A DNA stretch of 5,070 nucleotides from an uncultured Gammaproteobacteria bacterium (GTDB taxonomy: Bacteria; Pseudomonadota; Gammaproteobacteria; Steroidobacterales; Woeseiaceae). Position 1 is the first letter of the stretch. Each line of letters starts with the position of its first letter. The position numbers and the translations under genes are program-made. Where the stretch lies: positions 1 through 5,070 of the forward strand of contig CALKYK010000257.1 of the NCBI GenBank assembly GCA_938003715.1, in the 5' to 3' direction. Positions 1 through 5,070 of the stretch are shown here, piece after piece. Under the pieces are notes generated by a model. The model was not told where the DNA came from. It made no database searches and worked only from the letters and a program-made list of their open reading frames with translations.

Positions 1-64
1 CGCTGCTCCCTTCCGGGCCTGACGGGGTTCACGGCTGGCCGTCGCGGGGTAGCCGGCGCGGACC
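1..64 (-). ncRNA. ffs: Signal recognition particle RNA, small bacterial type (4.5S RNA), 5' part only
   Basis: This RNA binds the Ffh protein and forms the signal recognition particle, which targets nascent inner-membrane proteins to FtsY and the translocon. Read on the minus strand, the sequence contains the family's most conserved block: GTCAGG, then CCCGGAAGGG with the GGAA tetraloop (plus-strand 11-14), then AGCAGC. Together these form the apical hairpin and symmetric loop that Ffh's M domain recognises. Upstream of it lies a CCCCGCGACG segment like the CCCGCAACG of E. coli 4.5S RNA. The 3' half of the hairpin lies beyond the left edge, so the gene is cut by the window. The 5' end near position 64 is inferred from the promoter position and agrees within a few bases with the E. 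coli RNA, where about 43 nt precede GTCAGG. Identity is near certain; the exact 5' end is not. Confidence 0.92.
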
Positions 65-70
65 GCGGCG

Positions 71-99
71 ATTATCTCCGCAACCCGTCCGGGACACAA
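71..99 (-). promoter_or_regulatory. Sigma70-type promoter of the SRP RNA gene
   Basis: On the minus strand a -35 box TTGTGT (plus-strand 94-99) is followed after exactly 17 bp by a -10 box GATAAT (plus-strand 71-76). Both are close to the TTGACA/TATAAT consensus. Transcription would begin about 7 nt downstream, near position 64, which fits the expected 5' end of the SRP RNA. A strong constitutive promoter is expected for this housekeeping RNA. Confidence 0.75.
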
Positions 100-142
100 C
101 GCAGCATTCGCCTGGCGGGATGCGCCAACGCGCCGCAAGGTT

Positions 143-150
143 GCTATGCT
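143..150 (+). promoter_or_regulatory. Candidate extended -10 element for the four-gene operon
   Basis: TGCTATGCT at 142-150 fits the extended -10 pattern TGnTATnnT. No good -35 box lies 16-18 bp upstream; the bases at 122-127 (GCGCCA) match only the end of the consensus. The element lies about 60 nt before the first start codon, between the divergent ffs promoter and the GC palindrome. It is the best plus-strand promoter candidate that I can see in the intergenic region, but the match is weak and a promoter needing an activator is equally possible. Confidence 0.3.
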
Positions 151-162
151 TCCGCTTTTGCG

Positions 163-180
163 GCGCCGCCGCGGCGGCGC
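163..180. repeat. Perfect 18-bp GC palindrome in the operon leader
   Basis: GCGCCGCCG is followed directly by its reverse complement CGGCGGCGC. If the candidate promoter at 143-150 is real, the palindrome lies in the 5' untranslated leader, ending 17 nt before the Shine-Dalgarno site. It could be an operator for a dimeric regulator or an RNA hairpin affecting translation. No T-run follows, so it does not look like a terminator. In DNA this GC-rich, a chance GCC/GGC run is a real alternative. Confidence 0.4.
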
Positions 181-197
181 GCGAGCGGAATTGAGCC

Positions 198-202
198 AGG
201 AG
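198..202 (+). promoter_or_regulatory. Ribosome binding site of the aldehyde dehydrogenase gene
   Basis: AGGAG lies 6 nt before the ATG at 209, an ideal Shine-Dalgarno spacing. It fixes the start of the first gene. It is the strongest such site in the window, and the downstream genes have weak or no equivalent. Confidence 0.8.
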
Positions 203-208
203 TAAGCA

Positions 209-1792
209 ATGCCCCGAGTGCCCGAGTTTGCGACCGTAGACCCGTTCGACGGGATGACAGCCGCGAATCCAGGAAAACTGCAGAACCTCGTCGATGGCCG
301 GTGGACCGACGGCGACGGCAGAACCGACAAGATCATCGACCCGATGAACGGCGATGCATTCCTGATCGTCCCGGATACTCACGACCATGCGCCGTTCATC
401 GACGGTCTCAGAAGCTGCCCGAAATCGGGAATGCACAATCCGCTGAAGAATCCCGATCGATACGTGTACCTGGGAGATGTCTGTGCGAAGGCCGCGGCGC
501 TGTTGGCCCAACCGGACGTCCAGGACTATTTCGTCAAGCTCACGCATCGCTTCATGCCGAAAAGCTTGAACCAGTGCCTGGGTGAAGTCGTCGTTACGCG
601 GGTGTTCCTCGAAAACCTTGCCGGCGACGGTGTGCGTTTCCTCGCCCGCGGGTTTTCGAATCCCGGCAATCACACGGGCCAGGAATCGCGCGGCTACCGC
701 TGGCCCTACGGACCGGTTGCGATCATCGCGCCGTTCAATTTCCCGCTCGAGATCCCGGCGCTGCAGCTCGTCGGCGCGCTCGCGATGGGCAATCGCCCTC
801 TCATCAAGCCGGAAACCAAGGTCAGCGTGGTCCTGGAGCAGTTTGTGAGGCTCCTGATTCACGCCGGACTGAAACCGACCGACCTGGACGTCATTCACTG
901 CCGCGGGACGCTGATGGGACAGCTGATCGAAAACGCGCGCAAGAACATTCGCCTGGTCCAGTTCACCGGCTCGAGCGGCGTGGCCGAACACCTGTCGGAA
1001 GTGATGAACGGAGCCGTTCGCATCGAGGATGCTGGTTTCGACTGGAAAGTCATCGGCCCCGATTTTCACGAGGACTGGGTCGACTATGTCGCATGGCAAT
1101 GCGACGAGGATGCGTATAACGCGGCGGGCCAGAAGTGCTCCGCGCAAAGCATCGTGTTCATGCACGACAACTGGACCGAAGCCCTGTTGCCGAAGCTCGC
1201 TGAACTCGCCGCGCGGCGCAGCCTCGACGACCTGACGCTCGGACCGGTACTGACCTGGGACAATGCGAGCATTAAGGGACACATCGATGCGATGCTGGCC
1301 GTGCCGGGTGCGGAACTCCTGTTCGGCGGCAAGCCGCTCACCGGGCACTCGATTCCCGACTGCTACGGCGCCTACGAGGCGACGGCGGTGCGCGTGCCGA
1401 TCGAGGCGGTCGCCGGCGAACATGCCGAACTGATCACGACCGAGCTGTTCGGCCCGTTCCAGGTCGTCGTGTCCTACGGCGATGACCAGCTCGGCATGGT
1501 ACTCGACGTTCTCGAACGCATGTCGCATCACCTGACGGCCGCAGTGGTCAGCAAGGACGTGCATTTCCAGAACGCGGTGCTCGGCGCGACGGTAAACGGG
1601 ACGACCTACTGCGGTCTGCGCGCACGGACGACCGGCGCGCCGCAGAACCACTGGTTCGGCCCGGGCGCGGATCCGCGCGGCGCGGGCATCGGAACCGCCG
1701 AGGCGATACAGATCACCTGGAGTCATCACCGGGAAGTCATCATGGACCAGGGTCCGTTGCCGGACGGCTGGACCGTGCCGCCGGTCAACTGA
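209..1792 (+). CDS. Aldehyde dehydrogenase, ALDH12-like; likely L-glutamate gamma-semialdehyde (P5C) dehydrogenase
   Basis: This NAD(P)-dependent cytosolic enzyme of 527 residues probably oxidises glutamate gamma-semialdehyde, the open form of 1-pyrroline-5-carboxylate, to glutamate, the last step of proline and ornithine/arginine catabolism. Seen in the sequence: the oxyanion-hole Asn in APFNFP (N177), the cofactor lysine in LIKPE (K200), FTGSSGVAE (252-260), the catalytic cysteine in GQKCSAQS (C310) and the cofactor-ribose Glu in TELFGPF (E412). The usual ELGGK motif is replaced by EDAGFDWK (273-280). This replacement, along with RWPYGPVAI, GTTYCGLRARTTGAPQNHWFGP-type residues near 464-484 and HREVI near the end, matches what I recall of plant ALDH12A1 along nearly the whole length. 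It is not fused to proline dehydrogenase, unlike PutA. The ATG start is supported by AGGAG 6 nt upstream. Family assignment is firm. The substrate is inferred from the plant enzyme, and another omega-semialdehyde is possible. Confidence 0.9.
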   Translation: MPRVPEFATVDPFDGMTAANPGKLQNLVDGRWTDGDGRTDKIIDPMNGDAFLIVPDTHDHAPFIDGLRSCPKSGMHNPLKNPDRYVYLGDVCAKAAALLAQPDVQDYFVKLTHRFMPKSLNQCLGEVVVTRVFLENLAGDGVRFLARGFSNPGNHTGQESRGYRWPYGPVAIIAPFNFPLEIPALQLVGALAMGNRPLIKPETKVSVVLEQFVRLLIHAGLKPTDLDVIHCRGTLMGQLIENARKNIRLVQFTGSSGVAEHLSEVMNGAVRIEDAGFDWKVIGPDFHEDWVDYVAWQCDEDAYNAAGQKCSAQSIVFMHDNWTEALLPKLAELAARRSLDDLTLGPVLTWDNASIKGHIDAMLAVPGAELLFGGKPLTGHSIPDCYGAYEATAVRVPIEAVAGEHAELITTELFGPFQVVVSYGDDQLGMVLDVLERMSHHLTAAVVSKDVHFQNAVLGATVNGTTYCGLRARTTGAPQNHWFGPGADPRGAGIGTAEAIQITWSHHREVIMDQGPLPDGWTVPPVN

Positions 1793-1801
1793 GCGACCGC
1801 C

Positions 1802-2962
1802 GTGAACGCGATCGCGAGCAAACTGCCGGCGTCCGGCACGACGATTTTCGCCGTGATGAGTGCGCTGTCGGAGGAATGCGATGCGATCAACCTGTCGCAG
1901 GGGTTTCCCGGCTTCAATCCCAACCAGGCGCTGCTCGACCGGGTCTCGCACTACCTGAACAACGGCGCCAACCAGTACGCACCGATGACCGGCATGCCGG
2001 CGCTCCGCGAGGCGATCGCGGAGAAGGTGCAAACGCTCTACGGGCGCGACGTCGACCCGGCGAGCGAAGTCACGGTATGTGACGGTGCGACCGAAGGCCT
2101 GTTCGCAACGATCCAGGCCGTCGTGCATTCCGGAGACGAGGTCATCGTCTTCGACCCGGCATACGATTCCTACGAGCCGTCGGTGACGCTGGCCGGCGGC
2201 AAAACGATACACCTGCCGCTCGTCACCTCGGACGACAACCCGGACTACCACATCGACTGGGACCGGCTGGCCGATGCGATTACGGAGCGCACGCGGCTGA
2301 TCGTCGTCAATTTCCCGCACAACCCGACCGGCGCGGTCTTCGCCGCGGAGGATCTCGACCGGCTCGCCGAAATCGTTCGCGATACCGAGATCCTGATCCT
2401 CTCCGACGAGGTCTACGAGCACATCGTGTTCGACGGCAAGGCGCACCAGAGCCTGCTGCGTCATGACGAGCTGTGGCACCGCACGTTCGCCGTGTCCTCT
2501 TTCGGCAAGACCTATCACGCGACCGGATGGAAAGTCGGCTACTGCGTCGCACCGAAGAACCTGACGGCGGAATTCCGCCGCGTGCACCAGTGGGTGTGCT
2601 ACGCCGTGATCACGCCGGTGCAGGCAGCGCTCGCGGATTTCATGCGGGAAACGCCGGACCACTACGCCGAGCTGCCGCGGTTCTACGAGCAGAAACGCGA
2701 TCATTTTTGCCGCCTGGTCGCTGATTCGCGCTTCAACCTGCGTCCGACCGCCGGCACGTTTTTTCAGCTACTCGACTACGCCGGCATCACCGATGAGGAC
2801 GACGTCAGCTACGCAAAACGGCTGACCCGCGAGATCGGCGTCGCGTCGATCCCGGTTTCGGTGTTTCGCCAGAAGCCGGGCACGGAGCGCAAGCTGCGCT
2901 TCTGCTTCGCGAAGGACGACGCCGTACTCGAGGAAGCGGCGGAGCGGCTGTGTCGACTCTGA
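1802..2962 (+). CDS. PLP-dependent methionine/glutamine-type aminotransferase, YbdL-like (class I/II)
   Basis: This fold-type I aminotransferase has 386 residues, the same length as E. coli YbdL as I recall it, a methionine aminotransferase related to glutamine transaminase K (kynurenine aminotransferase). It transfers amino groups between methionine, aromatic amino acids or glutamine and 2-oxo acids such as 4-methylthio-2-oxobutyrate. Visible motifs: NLSQGFPGF (30-38), NQYAPMTG (57-64), the cofactor aspartate in ILSDEVYEH (D202), NFPHNPTG with N174, the PLP Schiff-base lysine in SSFGKTYHATGWK (K236) and the substrate-carboxylate arginine in KLRFCFAK (R366). All key residues are present. The GTG start at 1802 is the first possible one, because the previous gene's TGA lies in the same frame 12 nt upstream; it gives an N-terminus (SKLPASGTTIF) that aligns with YbdL. 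There is no clear Shine-Dalgarno site, so translation probably depends on reinitiation after the dehydrogenase gene 9 nt upstream. The amidase gene that follows suggests an amide amino donor such as glutamine. Confidence 0.92.
   Translation: MNAIASKLPASGTTIFAVMSALSEECDAINLSQGFPGFNPNQALLDRVSHYLNNGANQYAPMTGMPALREAIAEKVQTLYGRDVDPASEVTVCDGATEGLFATIQAVVHSGDEVIVFDPAYDSYEPSVTLAGGKTIHLPLVTSDDNPDYHIDWDRLADAITERTRLIVVNFPHNPTGAVFAAEDLDRLAEIVRDTEILILSDEVYEHIVFDGKAHQSLLRHDELWHRTFAVSSFGKTYHATGWKVGYCVAPKNLTAEFRRVHQWVCYAVITPVQAALADFMRETPDHYAELPRFYEQKRDHFCRLVADSRFNLRPTAGTFFQLLDYAGITDEDDVSYAKRLTREIGVASIPVSVFRQKPGTERKLRFCFAKDDAVLEEAAERLCRL
2941..2944 (+). promoter_or_regulatory. Probable ribosome binding site for the omega-amidase, inside the aminotransferase gene
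   Basis: GGAG lies 5 nt before the GTG at 2950, within the last codons of the aminotransferase. It supports the GTG start and the 13-nt overlap between the two genes. The match is short, so chance is possible. Confidence 0.45.
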
Positions 2963-3726
2963 ACGTCTCCATCGTGCAGGCCGACCTGCACTGGCACGAC
3001 GGCGACGCCAATCGCCGCCACCTCCGCACAATGGTGGACAGCATTGTCGGCGACACCGATCTCGTCGTGCTGCCGGAAATGTTCGCGACGGGTTTTTCGA
3101 TGGCGGCGGCCGAGCTCGCGGAAACGGATGACGGTGAATCGGTACGCTGGATGCGCCAGGTCTCGAAGGACCTGGATGCCGTCGTCTGCGGCAGCCTGAT
3201 CATCGTCGACGAGGGCCGCTTCTACAATCGCCTGTTCGCGGTCAAGGGTGCTGAAACACTGGCCGTGTACGACAAGCGGCACCTGTTCCGGCTCGCCGAC
3301 GAACAGAAAACCTACAGCGCCGGTACCGAGATCGTCACCTTCGACATCGGTGACTTTCGCGTCTGTCCGATGATCTGCTACGACCTCCGTTTTCCTGTGT
3401 GGAGCCGAAACCGGAATCACTACGACCTGCTGCTGTACGTCGCGAACTGGCCGAGCCGGCGTCACTTCGCCTGGCAGACGCTGCTCAGGGCACGCGCGAT
3501 CGAAAATTTGAGTTACGTGGCAGGTGTCAACCGGGTCGGGCGCGACGGCAACGACCTGCCCTACGACGGCGGCAGCGCGGTTGTCGACTATCTCGGTGGC
3601 ACGCTCGCCGACCTCGGCGATGCGGAAGGCGTCACGACGGTCTCCGTCGACCGCACGGAACTGGAGCGTTTTCGCGAGCGGTTCGCGTTCCATCTCGACG
3701 CCGACAGGTTTACGCTCGACCCGTGA
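2950..3726 (+). CDS. Omega-amidase (2-oxoglutaramate/2-oxosuccinamate amidase), YafV-like nitrilase superfamily
   Basis: This carbon-nitrogen hydrolase of 258 residues resembles E. coli YafV and mammalian Nit2, which hydrolyse the omega-amide of 2-oxoglutaramate or 2-oxosuccinamate to give 2-oxoglutarate or oxaloacetate plus ammonia. The Glu-Lys-Cys triad is complete: E43 in LPEMF, K109 in YDKRHLF and C143 in MICYDLRFPVWSRN. The accessory glutamate is E118 in LADEQ. Further family signatures are LLYVANWP (161-168), LLRARAIEN (178-186) and AGVNRVGRDGN (191-201). The segments DKRHLFR, CYDLRFPVWSRN and YVANWP are near identical to YafV, which separates it from general nitrilases and N-carbamoylputrescine amidases. 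The GTG start overlaps the aminotransferase end by 13 nt, with GGAG 5 nt before it. Omega-amidases work with glutamine transaminases to remove the transamination product, so the neighbouring gene supports the call. Start and family are well supported; activity is inferred from the family. Confidence 0.92.
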   Translation: MSTLNVSIVQADLHWHDGDANRRHLRTMVDSIVGDTDLVVLPEMFATGFSMAAAELAETDDGESVRWMRQVSKDLDAVVCGSLIIVDEGRFYNRLFAVKGAETLAVYDKRHLFRLADEQKTYSAGTEIVTFDIGDFRVCPMICYDLRFPVWSRNRNHYDLLLYVANWPSRRHFAWQTLLRARAIENLSYVAGVNRVGRDGNDLPYDGGSAVVDYLGGTLADLGDAEGVTTVSVDRTELERFRERFAFHLDADRFTLDP

Positions 3727-5070
3727 ACGGGCACGCGGACAAGTTTCGCTTCCCGACGGTGACCGCCGTCATCATCGCGAACATGATTGGTACCGGCGTG
3801 TTTACCAGCCTGGGGTTCCAGCTGGCCAACATCGAATCGGGGTTCGTGATCCTGCTATTGTGGGCAACCGGCGGTCTCATCGCGCTCTGTGGCGCCATGA
3901 CCTACGCGGAACTCGGTGCCGCGCTGCCGAGATCCGGTGGCGAATACAATTTCCTGACCCATATCTACCATCCTGCGGCGGGATTCGTCTCCGGCTGGAT
4001 ATCGGCCACCATTGGCTTCGCCGCGCCGGTCGCGCTGGCAGCGATCACGTTTGCGGCGTACGGCACGTCGGCGCTGCCCGGCGACACGCCGGAGTGGGCG
4101 CAGAAAGCGGTGGCCTGCGGCCTGATCCTGGTCCTGACGTCGGTGCACGCCAGCAACCGGCGCAACAGCGGCGGTCTGCAGGTCGTGTTTACCGTGCTCA
4201 AGATCGCGGTGATCGTCGCGTTCTGCCTCGCCGTGTTGCTATGGGTCGACTCCCCGCAGCCGATCAACTTCCTGCCCGTCCCGGGCGATGGCGCGCTGAT
4301 CACGAGCGGCGCCTTCGCGGTGTCGCTGATCTACGTCAGCTACGCGTATACCGGCTGGAACGCGGCAACCTACCTGTCGAGCGAACTCGAAAATCCGCAG
4401 CGAACGCTGCCGCCGATCCTGATGACCGGTACCGTCGTCGTCGCTGTACTCTACGTCGGATTGCACTACGCCTTCCTGTACGCGGCACCCGTCGATGCCA
4501 TGCGCGGCGAACTCGAGGTCGGATTCATCGCGGCGCAGGCCGCGTTCGGCGAAACGGCAGGGAGGCTGACCGGTTTCGTGCTGGCTCTGCTCCTGATTTC
4601 GACGGTCAGCGCGATGACGCTGGCCGGGCCCCGCGTGCTCCAGGTGATCGGCGAGGACTTCAACATGCTGCGCCTGCTCGCGCGGCGCAATGCGAACGGT
4701 CTGCCGGCGCTGGCGATTACCATCCAGTCGACGCTCGCAATCGTGTTCATCGTGACGTCGGGCTTCGAATCCATTCTGCTCTTCGCCGGGTTCACGCTTG
4801 CGCTGAACAGTTTCGTCACGGTTGCCGGCGTGTTCGTGCTGCGCTGGCGGCAGCCCGGGCTCGAGCGTCCCTACCGTACGTTTCTCTATCCGCTGCCGCC
4901 GCTAGTTTACCTGTCCCTGACCGGCTGGACGCTGGCGTTCGTGCTGATGACCCATCCCGTCGAGGCGCTGTTCGGCCTGTGCGTCGTCGGCATCGGCCTG
5001 GTCGTGTATTTCCTTTCCCGATTGCGCGGATCCGCTGTCGCCGCACCGTGCGGGTGTCGATCGTCATCGT
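3723..5070 (+). CDS. APC-superfamily amino acid permease, 3' end beyond the window
   Basis: This inner-membrane transporter probably imports an amino acid by proton symport or exchange. The frame starts at GTG 3723, which overlaps the amidase stop codon (GTGA), and stays open for 449 codons to the edge. I count about 12 hydrophobic segments, roughly at residues 11-31, 40-64, 86-112, 128-142, 152-174, 192-213, 231-254, 282-302, 327-346, 350-374, 389-409 and 413-432. APC signatures are MIGTGVF in the first segment (21-27, the unwound substrate-carboxylate site), YAELGAALPRSGGEY (61-75) after the second, and YTGWNAATYLSSELENP (209-225) running from the sixth. The last segment is followed by a basic SRLRG and then a small-residue tail (ending APCGCRSSS). 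APC permeases are usually about 430-470 residues, so nearly all of the protein is present and the stop should lie close beyond the edge. No strong Shine-Dalgarno site is seen; translation is probably coupled. The substrate cannot be read from the sequence. Confidence 0.9.
   Translation, partial: MNGHADKFRFPTVTAVIIANMIGTGVFTSLGFQLANIESGFVILLLWATGGLIALCGAMTYAELGAALPRSGGEYNFLTHIYHPAAGFVSGWISATIGFAAPVALAAITFAAYGTSALPGDTPEWAQKAVACGLILVLTSVHASNRRNSGGLQVVFTVLKIAVIVAFCLAVLLWVDSPQPINFLPVPGDGALITSGAFAVSLIYVSYAYTGWNAATYLSSELENPQRTLPPILMTGTVVVAVLYVGLHYAFLYAAPVDAMRGELEVGFIAAQAAFGETAGRLTGFVLALLLISTVSAMTLAGPRVLQVIGEDFNMLRLLARRNANGLPALAITIQSTLAIVFIVTSGFESILLFAGFTLALNSFVTVAGVFVLRWRQPGLERPYRTFLYPLPPLVYLSLTGWTLAFVLMTHPVEALFGLCVVGIGLVVYFLSRLRGSAVAAPCGCRSSS

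Noticed and set aside
163..180. The GC palindrome as a transcription terminator
   Set aside because: No T-run follows on either strand, and it lies upstream of the operon's first start codon, where a constitutive terminator would make little sense.
301..848. Plus-strand frames of 88-94 codons inside the dehydrogenase gene
   Set aside because: They are out-of-frame readings of the conserved dehydrogenase sequence, giving Arg/Ser-rich products with no domain.
1790..1802. Dehydrogenase and aminotransferase as a single fused gene split by a recent stop
   Set aside because: The two share a frame, but each protein has the normal length and ends of its family, and the GTG start gives an N-terminus matching YbdL.
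29..2704. An 891-codon open frame on the minus strand, the longest in the window
   Set aside because: It lies exactly codon-on-codon opposite the dehydrogenase and aminotransferase genes, which share one frame. Antisense stops there would need the sense codons TTA, CTA or TCA, which are rare in GC-rich genes; the first CTA (2768) is just where the frame breaks. The predicted protein is Arg/His/Asp/Val-rich with no recognisable domain, and it runs into the SRP RNA gene.
2805..3203. Shorter minus-strand open frames opposite the aminotransferase/amidase junction and the permease (also 3710-3898, 3855-4303, 4239-4819 and 4816-5067)
   Set aside because: All lie inside well-supported plus-strand genes, have low-complexity Arg/Ala/Ser-rich products and show no family motifs or ribosome sites.
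2809..3693. A 294-codon minus-strand open frame
   Set aside because: It is codon-on-codon opposite the omega-amidase gene and open for the same codon-bias reason. The opposite strand encodes a protein with a complete catalytic triad.

Overview
The window is GC-rich, densely packed bacterial DNA. It holds the start of a small signal recognition particle RNA gene at the left edge (minus strand), then a divergent run of four plus-strand genes that continues past the right edge. The SRP RNA is the short, Alu-less type. The transaminase and the amidase closely resemble the Escherichia coli proteins YbdL and YafV. Together with the strong codon bias, this suggests a high-GC proteobacterium, probably a gammaproteobacterium; this placement is an inference, not a direct reading.

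Layout: (1) positions 1 to about 64, minus strand: 5' part of the SRP RNA gene (ffs), with a good sigma70-type promoter at 71-99. (2) About 65-208: divergent control region with the ffs promoter, a weak candidate promoter for the plus-strand genes, an 18-bp perfect GC palindrome and a clear Shine-Dalgarno site. (3) 209-1792: aldehyde dehydrogenase of the plant-like ALDH12 type, likely a glutamate-gamma-semialdehyde (P5C) dehydrogenase. (4) 1802-2962: PLP-dependent methionine/glutamine-type aminotransferase (YbdL-like). (5) 2950-3726: nitrilase-superfamily omega-amidase (YafV-like). (6) 3723 to the right edge: APC-superfamily amino acid permease, about 12 membrane segments, no stop before the window ends.

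The four coding genes are almost certainly one operon: the gaps are 9 nt, a 13-nt overlap and a 4-nt GTGA overlap, and only the first gene starts with ATG behind a strong ribosome binding site. The functional logic is coherent. The permease would import an amino acid. The aminotransferase would move amino groups between amino acids and 2-oxo acids, plausibly using glutamine as donor. The omega-amidase would hydrolyse the resulting 2-oxoglutaramate (or a similar omega-amide) to 2-oxoglutarate and ammonia, which makes the transamination irreversible. The dehydrogenase would deliver glutamate from its semialdehyde. The result would be a glutamate/glutamine-centred amino acid catabolism or salvage unit. 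The transaminase plus omega-amidase pairing is established biochemistry; its linkage to an ALDH12 enzyme and a permease is the most notable feature here. I saw no insertion sequence, CRISPR array, tRNA or phage-like gene.
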